64,000 nt of DNA from Diphasiastrum complanatum (Eukaryota > Streptophyta > Lycopodiopsida > Lycopodiales > Lycopodiaceae), in the NCBI GenBank assembly GCA_029204225.1, contig CM055113.1:28535592-28599591 (forward strand). Reading direction: 5' to 3'. The notes beneath the pieces are model-generated. The model had not been told where the DNA came from. It saw only the letters and a list, made by a program, of their open reading frames with translations, and ran no database searches. Below, one piece after another: positions 1-10,520 of this stretch (its first letter is position 1; each line of letters opens with the position of its first letter). The position numbers and the translations under genes were made by a program.

Positions 1-1
1 T

Positions 2-1174
2 CCGGCTGGACTACTCCAACCATTACCGGTACCAGCATACCCATGGGATTCGGTGAGCATGGATTTTATTGTTCAACTACCACGGTGCCAAGGATTCGAC
101 TCAATTTATGTGGTGGTTGACCGCTTTTCAAAGCAAGTTCATCTAGTACCAACTAAAAGTTCAGTGACAGCTGAAGAAGTGGCAAGGTTATTTTTCAAAT
201 GTGTTTTCAAATACCACGGCCTGCCTAGAACGATTATTTCTGACCGAGACACCAAGTTCGTCGGAAAGTTTTGGACTTGTCTATTTCGCCTCGTGGGAAC
301 CGGATTGAATTTCAGTACTGCATATCATCCTCAGACAGATGGGCAAACGGAGCGAGTCAATCGACAGATTGAACAATATTTACGAAATTATGTCGCTTGG
401 GACCAATCCGATTGGGTCAACTACTTGGATATTCTCGAGTTTGCACATAACAACCAAGTGAACAGATCTACTGGAAGGGCACCCTTCGAGATAAGCAATG
501 GTCGGCTACCGATTGTTCCAAGCTCTTTTCTTACAGGCGTGCAGGAAACACCAGTACCCACTGTGGAGGAATTCATCAATGAGTGGCACACAAAGTTGAC
601 CGAGGTGAAGGCGTTTTTAGAGCAGTCACAAAGGAGTATGGCAGCTGACGTAAACCCACATCGACGAGAACTGGAATTTGAGGAAGGTGATCAAGTATGG
701 CTGAACACAAAGAACATTGCGCTACCAAAAGGTTTTTCTCATAAGTTTGTTCGACCTTATGCGGGACCATATTATGTCACCAAGAAGATCAACCCAGTGG
801 CTTATCGATTAGCGTTGCCATCCAGCTTGGATATACACAATGTGTTCCATATCTCATTACTCAAACGGTACAAACCAGATGAGCGATTTGATCGGCAACA
901 CGAACTCCGTCACCCACCAACGACACTTGATGATACGAAGAGGCAGCTTGTACCAGAACAAATATTGACACATAGAAAGCGAACTGGCGTTCAACGTGAA
1001 TATCTAGTGAAGTGGCTACGGGCTCCACTTATTGAGGCTTCTTGGGAGTACGAAGACAAACTTAAGGAGGGAGCCCCTGAAGTACTAGCAGATTATCTGC
1101 AGAAGAACCAACGCAATAGCCGTTTTCCCAGATCGGCACACAAAGCACTACCTGGCGGCATGCCTCTTACATAA
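2..1174 (+). CDS. pol: Ty3/gypsy chromovirus pol, C-terminal part (integrase core plus chromodomain), 5' truncated by window edge
   Basis: The reading frame is already open at base 2, so the true start lies upstream of the window. Counting from the GTG at 53, the integrase catalytic core shows D4 (in SMDFIVQLP), D64 (in IISDRDTKF) and E100 (in HPQTDGQTERVN); the last two are separated by 35 residues, the DD35E spacing of retroviral-type integrases. A C-terminal chromodomain covers about residues 300-350 (REYLVKWLRAPLIEASWEYE). In this family the chromodomain steers insertion toward particular chromatin; that is family knowledge, not shown here. The zinc-binding N-terminus, reverse transcriptase, RNase H, protease and gag lie outside the window. 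No stop or frameshift is visible, so the copy may be young. A polypurine tract and 3' LTR follow. Confidence 0.95.
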   Translation, partial: PAGLLQPLPVPAYPWDSVSMDFIVQLPRCQGFDSIYVVVDRFSKQVHLVPTKSSVTAEEVARLFFKCVFKYHGLPRTIISDRDTKFVGKFWTCLFRLVGTGLNFSTAYHPQTDGQTERVNRQIEQYLRNYVAWDQSDWVNYLDILEFAHNNQVNRSTGRAPFEISNGRLPIVPSSFLTGVQETPVPTVEEFINEWHTKLTEVKAFLEQSQRSMAADVNPHRRELEFEEGDQVWLNTKNIALPKGFSHKFVRPYAGPYYVTKKINPVAYRLALPSSLDIHNVFHISLLKRYKPDERFDRQHELRHPPTTLDDTKRQLVPEQILTHRKRTGVQREYLVKWLRAPLIEASWEYEDKLKEGAPEVLADYLQKNQRNSRFPRSAHKALPGGMPLT

Positions 1175-1401
1175 ACATTCATGGCCATTCTGAAGTTCAA
1201 GGAACTTTCCGGTATTTTTCTTAAGTTTGCCAATAAATCACTTGCAGCTTTACACAGGTTTTACGTAAGTGAACTTTATCTACACTTTTCCTGTGCTACT
1301 GCCAATGTATTTTGTAATTCAAAGTTGCTAAGGCCGGTGAATTAAGCCCGTGCCATACGTCCTAGGTCTAGTTTGGCCCTGATGAGGACATCAGCTTTTT
1401 C

Positions 1402-1415
1402 AAACGAGGGGAGGA
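1402..1415 (+). other. Polypurine tract of the chromovirus
   Basis: A purine-rich run (AAACGAGGGGAGGA) lies immediately before the TGTTG that opens the 3' LTR. It is the expected primer site for plus-strand DNA synthesis in an LTR retrotransposon. The 227 bases between the pol stop and this tract hold no ORF. Confidence 0.7.
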
Positions 1416-2007
1416 TGTTGTAAAGCTGACTCAGGTGCACCCAACGTGCCCTGTAAGACTCTAAGGGGTGACACTCCCTAAAGTCCCAGAGCAAGTTAGA
1501 ACGTCAAGGACTGAGCCTCCGACCTGTGGTGAGCCGGTCAAGTAGTCACAAGTCATGAGCTAGCTCTGGAGCTCGAGTCATGGCCTAGTCAGGAAGCAAG
1601 TTGATTCTGCCACCGGAACGGCTCCCGGGACCCATGTTCGGGAGCCAGACTGATTCTGCCAGGCTTAATCAGCAAAATAAAAACTAAGTCCCAAAAAGCG
1701 TGCTTTACCAGAAAGCACTATGTTTCAGAACAGAGGGGGTGCGCCGAATCACAGCAGAACTATAGGGGGAGTCCGGCAGACAGAAACTTGGGCAGCTCAA
1801 CCAGCGCCAGGAATCCAGTCGCCAGGTCTCAGCTCCCTCTACCAGCACGAGCCAGGCACAATGCCCAGCACGTGTTGGTGGCCCCGAGACCGGTCAGTCT
1901 ATGTATGAATGTAACCTCTTCCAAATCTAATAAAGTTGATCCTTGGGGATGATTACCATTTCGGTTTCGCCTCCGGGACTGGTCCAAGTGGAAGGACCCT
2001 TACTACA
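1416..2007 (+). repeat. 3' LTR of the chromovirus
   Basis: The LTR starts TGTTGTAAAGC directly after the polypurine tract and most plausibly ends CTTACTACA, giving TG...CA ends and about 592 bp. AATAAA-type signals lie near 1676 and 1928. The partner 5' LTR lies outside the window, so the right boundary and target duplication cannot be checked. Its first 200 bases match an inverted fragment at 8372-8581, which independently supports the left boundary. Confidence 0.75.
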
Positions 2008-2541
2008 ACCTTTTTGCGTCGCTGGCGCCTAAGGGTCCCTGTCATCGACATGGGGCTTGCCGCTATGCCAATTGGTCAGTTTGGCGACCACTATGCCTTG
2101 GGTTTCATGTGTGGCTTGTCTTTGCCTTTGGTTACCTTTTGGGGACGGATTCTGAGTTGGCTTTCGGGTTGGTTGGGATTCCAGTTTTCTTAAGTCTGAA
2201 TGGTTAAGCTTGTTACGATTCTGAGTTGGCTTTTACGTAAGTGCATGATGGATGAATGTTAGACTTAAGCGCGTGTTGGGGAAACCGCTCAAGTCCCAGC
2301 GCCCTTTGAGGCGCCGGCGCAACACATACCAGGCGTAACAGGAGCAGGTGGCTCTCTGAGATTAAGAAATATCAGAGATCCACCTTGTTCCTAATACCAA
2401 GGGCACCATTCTACAGAACTATCCATAAGATTACCTGGGATAGTCTACCGAATATTGTTAGGTTCATACCTATAGCATTGTAGCGCTTGTAGGAGTCCAC
2501 CTAGTACTATTTGGCTTTTTTTTTTTTTTAAGATTCCTTTT
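2008..2541. other. Intergenic sequence with a short imperfect inverted repeat
   Basis: No credible coding sequence is visible. A phrase (GATTCTGAGTTGGCTTT) occurs twice near 2148-2240. An imperfect hairpin has arms at 2341-2361 and 2371-2391 around a 9-base loop; this could be a decayed transposon end or chance. Confidence 0.5.
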
Positions 2542-3883
2542 TTGCTTTCCATCCATACTAAGCGGGTCACCATAATGCCCAAATATTTTCAAATTTTGTA
2601 TAGAATGAGGGAGAGATTCTGTAAACTTCACAAGGGTGAACCCTCTGCTTCCAGGGACGAACCCCTTGACAGGACTAACCTTCCCACAAAGAGGCCTCGC
2701 AAGCAACCTGCCCCTAAAAGGAGCAAGAGATCCTCTGCTCAGGCTCCTTAAAAGGTCTAACACTTGGACCTCCAACATTCCCCATCTGGAGATGATGCAA
2801 TTGTAAATCCTGTAGCCCTAGATACTATGGTTGATTCAGCCACAAAAATTTTGGACATTCCCTCCATTGTGAATACTCTCCCCCCTCCTCCCGTTAATGT
2901 CAAACTTATAGTATATTTAGATTTTGATGATTATTTAAAATTTGAGAAAGATATTTCAGATGCTATAGATAATATCGACATGCCAATTCTCTTCCAAATA
3001 AAAGAAATTGGTTTTACTCTTGACTTTAGAATCCCAAATTGTATTTAGATGAAGGATAGAAGGGCCTCTATCAGTGATCCAGTGATTGAGACGGGTCTCC
3101 CCTTATTGCAATATGATATTGCAAGGGATTCCATGAAAGATTTGTCGCTTCTCAACAAATTTTTTCAGCAGGGCATCAAGGACAACAACGACACTTTGTC
3201 GCACTGTATCCTTGGTGCTTGCTCACCAGCTGTGAAGTTTCTGTTGATGCCTTATCATACCAAGTATGTCTATTTCTTTACTTGTAATCACTGTATCATC
3301 TATCTAATGGACTTCTTCATTGTTTTTTTGCAGTGATCACTGGAGCTTAACTATAGTTTCTATAAAAACTACAACAAATAATGTCATAAGTCTTTTTTGT
3401 GCAAAGATGAATTCCGCAAGCAACACACAGATATTGACTCGCTGCTGCCAGAGATGTGTATAGTATTTTCCAATAGAGAGTCCCATGGTAGGAACATGTG
3501 AAATTGTGAGCATTGAGGTAATCATTGAACATTTCTAGTTTATTTTTGTTTATCATCATTGTTAAGTGTCAGTATCTTTGTCCCATTATTAATCGGTTGA
3601 ATGTATTGCAGACACTCCAGCAAAATGACTCATTTAGCTGTGCATGGTGTACTCTATACAAAACCTATTTTTTGAGTGGTACAATCTTCAAGAGGATGTT
3701 GATATTTCAAAGGTGAGTTATTAGCCCTTTCTACGTTATCTTCATGTAATATATTGTTTCTTATTAATATTCATCTACTATATTGTTTATTGTAGTTTGC
3801 CCTCGGTGATTATACAGCTGGCGAAGTGTACAGATTTTGACAGGAGCTCATCTTTAGTCTATTGGCCAAGTGAGCTATTGTAA
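2542..3883 (+). pseudogene. Ulp1-like cysteine peptidase (C48 family) remnant, multi-exon
   Basis: The call rests on two separated motifs in consistent phase: NDHWSLTIVSIK, where His of the DHW element would be the catalytic His, and QQNDSFSCAWC, matching the Gln-(x)n-Cys oxyanion and nucleophile block of Ulp1/SUMO-protease folds. Predicted GT-AG introns at 3264-3333, 3518-3611 and 3713-3795 join the exons in phase; the last exon ends at TAA 3881-3883. Only one stop (TAG at 3461) breaks the frame downstream of ATG 3049; upstream the same frame has stops at 2749, 2758 and 3046. The 5' part is basic (KRPRKQPAPKRSKRSS). C48 domains are frequently carried by plant CACTA and Mutator-like transposons, so this may be transposon cargo rather than a host gene. 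The catalytic Asp is not obvious. A functional gene is unlikely unless the upstream stops lie in introns. Confidence 0.55.
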
Positions 3884-4599
3884 TTTCCAATATCCGAATG
3901 AATCACATCCAATATACTTGCCAGGGATTGTGCTGGCTCCCATTTGCTTATGCTAGATGGATACAAATATGCAAGAATGCAATACATATATGATAACTGA
4001 TATGATTTCAACAAGTTTTAAAAGCATGAATGTTAAAATATAGATCCCAAATTTTTTTGAACTTATAGTTACATTTTTGGTGATCATGAATATTAAGATC
4101 TTGTAGATACAGTTCTGAATGCATATAGACATGCTGAACCAAGACTTCTGAGCTAAAATCAAGGATCTTTTCTTTCCAATATGATTTGAATGTCATCTTT
4201 GCCTTCTTCCTTGGTCTAAACATGTCTTTTGAGGACGTATGCAGTAGAACCCATGAGTTTTTTATATATCTTGTTGGTTTCCCAAAACCAGCTTCATCCT
4301 TCTCATTGTGAAGAATCACCGATTCAATTTTAGATCTTGGTCTCCTGGCCATAGTGATTGCTTCCAAAGTTTAGTGCCAAATTCTCAAATCTATGAAATG
4401 CCAGACCGACTCAAAGTTATATGATACTTATTAAATGTGAACGGGCAACTGGACCATAGTAACAACATGTGGTAACTATGCTTATTGTCTAACTATGATG
4501 CATGTCACCAATTCTAATACATGTGATAATTTACTGTTGGCAAACCTGTGCAGTTTGAAATTTACAAACATATTAACCAATGTGATTAAATATTTAACT
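3884..4599. other. AT-rich intergenic sequence
   Basis: ORFs here are short and look like chance frames; the longest minus-strand one (4008-4367) has no recognisable domain. I see no repeat or RNA gene. Confidence 0.5.
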
Positions 4600-5110
4600 A
4601 AAAACAATGTCGTCGGGCAGATTCACAACAACACCCGCCGCGATTTGCGACGTGAATCGCGAGCTTAATTTTTATTAATTCGTCGTGGACGTCGGAAAAA
4701 CACGTCGCTATAAGGTCGTCAGAATCCGACGACTTTAAAACACGTCGCATTCCGACTGGCACAACGTGCCAGATTTTGAAACACAAAATCTCGATGACGG
4801 AAACCGGATCTGACGTGGACGTCGCAATGCGACGTCTGACATGGACGTCGCATTGTGACGTCCTACGTGGATGTCTCATTGTGACGTCCAAAGATGTCGC
4901 AAACGTTCTGACGTGGATGTCGCATTGCGACGTCTTCAGTCGGATTTTGACGTCTGTAAACATAGAATGATACCAAAATTTCACCGACGGATGTCCGACG
5001 CCCATCCAACGTGTGTTCGACATCTATCCGAAAAAATGTCCGACATCTATCCGATGTCTATTTGACGCGTTAGGACGTCGGATTCTGACATCCCAAAATA
5101 GGTTAAAAAA
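4600..5110. repeat. GACGTC/CGTCGG-rich short-repeat block, CACTA-subterminal-like
   Basis: Dozens of variants of GACGTCG, ATGCGACGTC and GTGGACGTCG recur in both orientations, for example around 4801-4950 where nearly the same 30-40 bp unit is repeated three or four times. Such dense, short, inverted and direct repeats are typical of subterminal regions of plant CACTA elements, but no CACTA terminus could be placed. A related block occurs at 18900-19260. Confidence 0.5.
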
Positions 5111-5694
5111 AATAAAAAATGCATAAAAAACAGCGCGCGCAGTTTTATCGGGCTGTTCTTGGAGTTAAGTTCTTGGATAAGCGATGTTCGTGAATTGTTT
5201 TTAAAACAATGTTTTTGAGTTGCATTCAACATTTGGATCAAACAACAAACTAAGCATGAGGTACTTTTCATTCTTAAACTACTTTTCATTTTATATTTTA
5301 TTGCATTACTTCATGTCCATTATGAATGACAATACTTTATTGCATTGCTTTGTGCACATCATAAATTTATTTCTATATATGATATTGATTGTTGTTTTGA
5401 AATCCGACATTGCACATGGTTTTAATTTCTTAGTTGGTTATTATGTCAATCCATGTCAATAATTTGACATTGCAATTTTTGAAAAAAGAACATTGCACAT
5501 ATAAAAGCAATGGCAATATAGCACAATCATTTGCAACAATAATATTTTCATAATATGAATCAATGTATCACAAAATTGGTGCTTTAATGTCGCACGAGTC
5601 TTTCTAGATCTAACATCAACTAAAATTTATAAACCTAATCTACTCGTCGTCGTCGTGACGTCCAGTTTGCATGAACACAAGCAAACAAATTACA
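5111..5694. other. AT-rich intergenic sequence
   Basis: No supported gene is visible. A short CGTCGTCGTCGTGACGTCC stretch at about 5644-5662 echoes the GACGTC-rich block to the left, suggesting the same element extends this far. Confidence 0.4.
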
Positions 5695-5900
5695 TTAATA
5701 TTTAATGTTTGATCGTATTAAATAAAATAAAATTGACGTCATGATACAACCCACATTAGTATGAATACAAAAACTAGTACTTACATTTGGAGGATGACCC
5801 TCACTCTTTAGTTTGTCGACTAATGCGTCGTACGATTCCCTGTAGGCATATTCGTATTCCTCCTTAGTTGGCAGACGTCCATAGTCCGCCAACTATCTAT
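5695..5900 (-). pseudogene. Unidentified minus-strand exon-like fragment
   Basis: A minus-strand frame encodes a charged segment (GRLPTKEEYEYAYRESYDAL) and is followed by a plausible splice donor (GTAAGT, plus-strand 5779-5784). Its acidic, tyrosine-rich composition and its position beside GACGTC repeats would suit a CACTA-associated protein, but I do not recognise a domain. Further minus-strand coding-like sequence lies at about 6000-6120. No function is claimed. Confidence 0.25.
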
Positions 5901-6505
5901 GATTATCTATCATTCTTTTTTTTATATTCATCGCAGTATTTTTTATGTATATTTTTATAGATAGAGTTGAATGTGATAATTATAATACCTGAACCTTGCG
6001 GTTATGTCCTATTTCAGAATGTCATCACATATTCCCTCCCTGCGGCGTGTAGGTTTTTCCATGCGAGTTGGAAAGATTAGAACCTCGCCTTTAACGGGAG
6101 AAAAGTAAGGGCTACACACCTTCTCAGGATTGGGGATTTAAATTATCTACATTTCACTTTTGCATATTAATTAATTGCTAGTGTATGCGATAAAATACGA
6201 TATTACTTTGAACAAAATGAAAATCATGAATTACATTTAATTTCTTACTACGTTATATAACGTATTCTAATAATAAAACAAATTGAAACAACACAAACTC
6301 ACCGGTAAACTCACTTGAAGCTTAAGTGCAACTGTGCAATTTCTTGCTCTTTAAACGCTTGCTCTCTTTTTTTTGAATAATTTTGTCACATGCACAAGCA
6401 ATTAAAAAATAACACTATATTACACAATTGAACCATTATTATAAGCAAATTCAAATATACAATTACCATCAAATACTATCTAGTCATCTTTAACTATAAA
6501 TCTTA
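5901..6505. other. AT-rich flank of the hAT-like element
   Basis: No gene is supported. The right part (about 6380-6505) resembles the degenerate array that resumes at 7273, as expected if the transposon split it. Confidence 0.4.
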
Positions 6506-6577
6506 ATCAAAACCATAGATGCAGCGAATCGCGATTCACTGGGTCTGCGATTCTGCGAATCGTGATTCGCTACCCAG

Positions 6578-6651
<74 letters not shown>

Positions 6652-7272
6652 GAAAAATAGCTTATTGCTGAAAATTTTTTAGGGGATCAATGGTCAAACC
6701 AGCGTTTTGCCTCTCAGAAGTGCAGTAGATGAGGCACAAACAAATCTTATTTTCAGTAGCTATCCGGTTGTCATTTGCTCTAGTCTTCAGTAAATGTTAA
6801 TGCTACAGTTTGGATTATCAACTGTATGGATGATGATCACTTTTGCAATCGTTTCACTGGAGAAGTGAGTGCAATGTACATATAGTTGGGGGCATAAATA
6901 ATGGGCACTTCTCGGCGCGCATTTGGACCCCATTTTTATCTACAGGAGGGCGGTAGCCCCCTGGGAAACAGAGGGTTCATGGGGCGGTAGCCCCCCGAGA
7001 AATGGGCCGACCCCGACGGTAAGGCCTCTTCATGATTTGGCCTTCCAACTCCCCGAGTGAAAACACACTTTTGGTGTTTCGCACCCGAAATAGTTAGCAA
7101 ACTACACAATCATAATCCCCTCGATCAGATCTTTCATCTGATACCCATATTGCCTAATTTTTTTTAAAAAAAAAAAATCGATTTTACACGATTCTGGGAA
7201 AATCCCGAATCGCGAATCGGGATCGCGATTCTAAATCACGATTCAAAATCGCGCTGCAACTATGATCAAAAC
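6506..7272. mobile_element. hAT-like non-autonomous DNA transposon with 8-bp target duplication
   Basis: An exact 8-bp direct repeat (ATCAAAAC) occurs at 6506-6513 and 7265-7272. Inside it, terminal inverted repeats start CATAGATGCAGCG (6514-6526) and end CGCTGCAACTATG (7252-7264), matching at 12 of 13 positions. The element body is 751 bp. An 8-bp duplication with short TIRs beginning CA and G at position 5 fits the hAT superfamily. Subterminal GCGATTC/GAATCGCG repeats occur at both ends. No transposase is encoded, so mobility would need an autonomous relative. The interior holds a long AT microsatellite and two copies of a GGGCGGTAGCCCCC phrase near 6950-7000. The neighbouring unit at 7586-7615 resembles the empty site. 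Confidence 0.8.
6587..6648. repeat. (AT)n microsatellite, about 31 units
   Basis: Uninterrupted AT dinucleotides inside the hAT-like element; likely polymorphic. Confidence 0.95.
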
Positions 7273-7960
<688 letters not shown>

Positions 7961-7981
7961 TTAAATAATTCTAACAATATA

Positions 7982-8209
7982 TTATAAACACTCCTCTAAT
8001 GCTACAAGTTGAGCCTTTCTTCGATCAATACTTCCATCTGCCTTGTACTTGATTTTGAACAACCATCTGCAATCAACTACATTTCTGTTGGCAGGTAATT
8101 CGCGACTGGTCCAAGTCTGGTTCTTGATAAGAGATGAATACTCTTTATCCATAGCTTCTTTCCAGAGATCGGAATTGGGTCCAGGACTGGTCTCGGGTAG
8201 CGTGTCCAC
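7982..8209 (-). pseudogene. Copia reverse transcriptase N-terminal fragment
   Basis: The minus-strand frame reads WKEAMDKEYSSLIKNQTW and then CRWLFKIKYKADGSIDRRKA, the conserved opening of Ty1/copia reverse transcriptase (W-x-x-AM-x-x-E-x-x-A/S-L ... KWVFKxKxxxDGSIxRxKARLVA). Homology stops on the left at about 7982, just before the catalytic region, and no other Copia domains adjoin it. It is a small truncated relic beside the microsatellite array. Confidence 0.8.
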
Positions 8210-8371
8210 GCTAGGGATCAGTAGACCAACAAGCCGTTAGTTAATTGTGACTATAAGGGAATTGGGGCCCTCCTGCGGATCTACAATGTATTCCATGGAC
8301 TTTTTTTTAAAACATGCATAAACTAGTCGTTAAAACATAGGCATATTGATGATGATTGTATAGCAAGCTAT

Positions 8372-8581
8372 CCTGACGGGCAAAATCAACTTGGCTCATG
8401 GACACGGGTCCTAAGAGCTGACTAGGCCATGACTACAATTCCAAAGCTAGCTCATTGACTTGTGACTACTTGATTGGCTTACCACAAGTCGGAGGCTCAG
8501 TCCCTGACTTCCTAACTTGCTCTGGGATCTTTGAGAGTATCACCCCTCAGAGTCATATGGGGCACACTTGGCTTTACAACA
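8372..8581 (-). repeat. Inverted LTR fragment related to the chromovirus LTR
   Basis: The reverse complement starts TGTTGTAAAGCC and follows the LTR at 1416-1615 closely, sharing for example CCCAGAGCAAGTTAG, GACTGAGCCTCCGAC and AAGTAGTCACAAGTCA. Only the first 200 or so bases of the LTR are present, so this is a truncated solo-type fragment in opposite orientation. Confidence 0.85.
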
Positions 8582-9286
8582 CATGGTAAGGCATGGGGTG
8601 GTACCCTATGAGTCACTCAATATTAATGAGTCATAGGTATTCATGGATGCCATGTGCCTAGTGATAGATTAGTAGGTAGTTGGACTAAAAGAGGGTGCCT
8701 ATGATTGGAATTTTTACATTGACATTCTAGTTTTAGTAAAACCTTCTCTTCTACCAACATTGACCTTGGTAAAATACATGTTGACCTCCCTCTTGATGGT
8801 CACATGATTCCACAAATCCACAATTGATGGCATTTCAAGTATAACTAACTTCATGGTAATGTGATACAAGAATCTACAAAAAAATATCACTCTAAGCAAT
8901 ACAATTTGCTAGTATGTATGTTGTAATAGATAATTAAATTCTTCGATTCTATCTCTATGAATATGAATACCCAAGCAATGAGACACACAGGATTGGCATA
9001 TGTTGGCATATGTTATGAAACGGATTGGCATATATTAACTAAGAAACTGAAAGTTTGTGAGGAACAATTTCCTCATTTCCACTCAAAGTGAAGATTTATG
9101 AAAATGCATGGTTTGCAATGTGACACTAACAAAAGAGGTCGCCTAAATAGTGGTTGGCTTGTTGGAACAAACCCTCACCAACACTTTTTCCAGATTAGTT
9201 CCCATACCAATAGGTTGACCTTTCACATATGATGCAAGCGTGTTGCAAAATGACATTTACCATGTCACCCACACAAGAAATTTTGG
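8582..9286. other. Unassigned AT-rich sequence
   Basis: No supported gene. A minus-strand phrase at about 8955-8995 resembles the end of Copia reverse transcriptase, but its flanks do not align, so it is not annotated. Confidence 0.4.
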
Positions 9287-9391
9287 GATCGATATGCCTC
9301 AACAGCTAAGTAGCTACTATGCTTTGAGGAGTCATATAACAATATTTGAGATCAATATGCCTCAACAGCTAAGTAGCTCCTATGCTTTGAG
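9287..9391. repeat. Two-copy tandem duplication, period 63 bp
   Basis: A 42-base segment starting GATCGATATGCCTCAACAGC at 9287-9328 is repeated at 9350-9391 with two mismatches. Confidence 0.85.
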
Positions 9392-9779
9392 TTTGATAAA
9401 TTGACAATAGTATCATTGTGAGCTGAGTCACCAATAATTTGAAAATTGGTACACAAACAAACCAACTTACATTTTATAGCCATGCCAAAAAGTGATTAAA
9501 CTATTCCATTATGATAGTCGGATTGCATAAAACTCACAAATTTCATATATCACGCCCAGTAAAAATACCTTGCAACAAATTGATAAAGTGTTGCTTTTTA
9601 TTTTTCAAAAGTTGGATAGGACCTTTCTCACTAAACTCATGTCCCAATTTTCTTTATGCAAAAAGTAAAGAAGAAAAAACGTGATGTTTTATTACACCTG
9701 GGAAGGTCTTCAGGCTTCCCTTACCGAACATTTAGAGCCCAAAAACTCACATTTGGCATTAAATGAGGGCAGGCCCTAA

Positions 9780-10520
9780 AAAGTTGAAACTAAGTCTAAG
9801 CCTCGAGGCCGAGAATGTCCCCTTGCCAAAGACTAACGTGAGCCCGCCGCCTAGAGTCTGAAAGCTCAGCTCAGCCCTCGTATCTTACTGGCACGGCCAG
9901 TTTGGCCGCGACCAACTTCTGCACACGACACATGTCCCCAGGTGGCCCGATGATGCTGCCCGCCGCCCTGCCCTACCTGCCCGAGTGACATTCAACTTTT
10001 GCTTACCACGTGACCTGATGGGTTATCCCATAATATTTTCCCGGAATTGGTCCACCGTGCATATATACTCAAAATGCATGTTCTCTCCTGTGTGTGTGTG
10101 TGTGTGTGTAGTCTCTTACGGCGACTTGGTGGTCCGGTGCCGCGGCGCCAGGTGTGGCGCCCGAGCACCCGGCGCGCGTGGCGGGGAGGTCCCGGCGTCG
10201 ACGCCATGGTGCCAAGTGGCGCCAGCACCCCGGCCCGCGTGAGAGGGTGGCGCTGGGACATTGGGTCCCGGGCGCCCCTGGTCTCAGCTGCCTGCCCGAC
10301 GCCAATTGTTTTGCGTGCCGGTTTGCACGGATTCATGTCCCTTCCTGGACTCCACGTGTTAATTTTCGTGGCACGGGGCCAAAGCTGTCCCGTGCCAATA
10401 AGCGCCAACGTTGAAGCTTCAGACAACGAAACTGCAGGCCGTAGTAGCAACGTGTCCAACACCTGGTTCCTGCTTCAACTCTGGCGTCAGCGGCATGATG
10501 CGTCTGTGAAGCTTTTATAA
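9780..10520. other. GC- and CpG-rich island with G-box-like motifs
   Basis: Base composition shifts sharply from the AT-rich surroundings to a CpG-dense stretch; 10130-10290 is the richest, with repeated TGGCGCC/GGCGCC phrases. CACGTG cores occur near 10008 and 10352, a (TG)n run at 10089-10109, and a TATA-like TTTTATAAAG near 10513. Overlapping frames on both strands reach about 157 codons, but this is expected in GC-rich DNA and none shows a domain. It could be a captured promoter, an LTR leader or an exon fragment. The retained CpGs argue against long residence in methylated chromatin. Confidence 0.4.

Noticed and set aside
4008-4367. 119-codon minus-strand ORF beside the Ulp1-like remnant
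   Set aside because: No recognisable domain and composition matches AT-rich background.
8955-8998. Minus-strand HCLGIHIHRDR phrase like the end of Copia reverse transcriptase
   Set aside because: Only about 12 residues match and neither flank continues the domain.
10150-10175. TGGCGCCCGAGC-like sequence resembling a Lys or Asp tRNA primer site
   Set aside because: No LTR end precedes it, and GGCGCC is frequent throughout the island.
10047-10520. 157-codon plus-strand and 156-codon minus-strand ORFs in the CpG island
   Set aside because: Long open frames on both strands are expected in GC-rich DNA; no domain or splice evidence.
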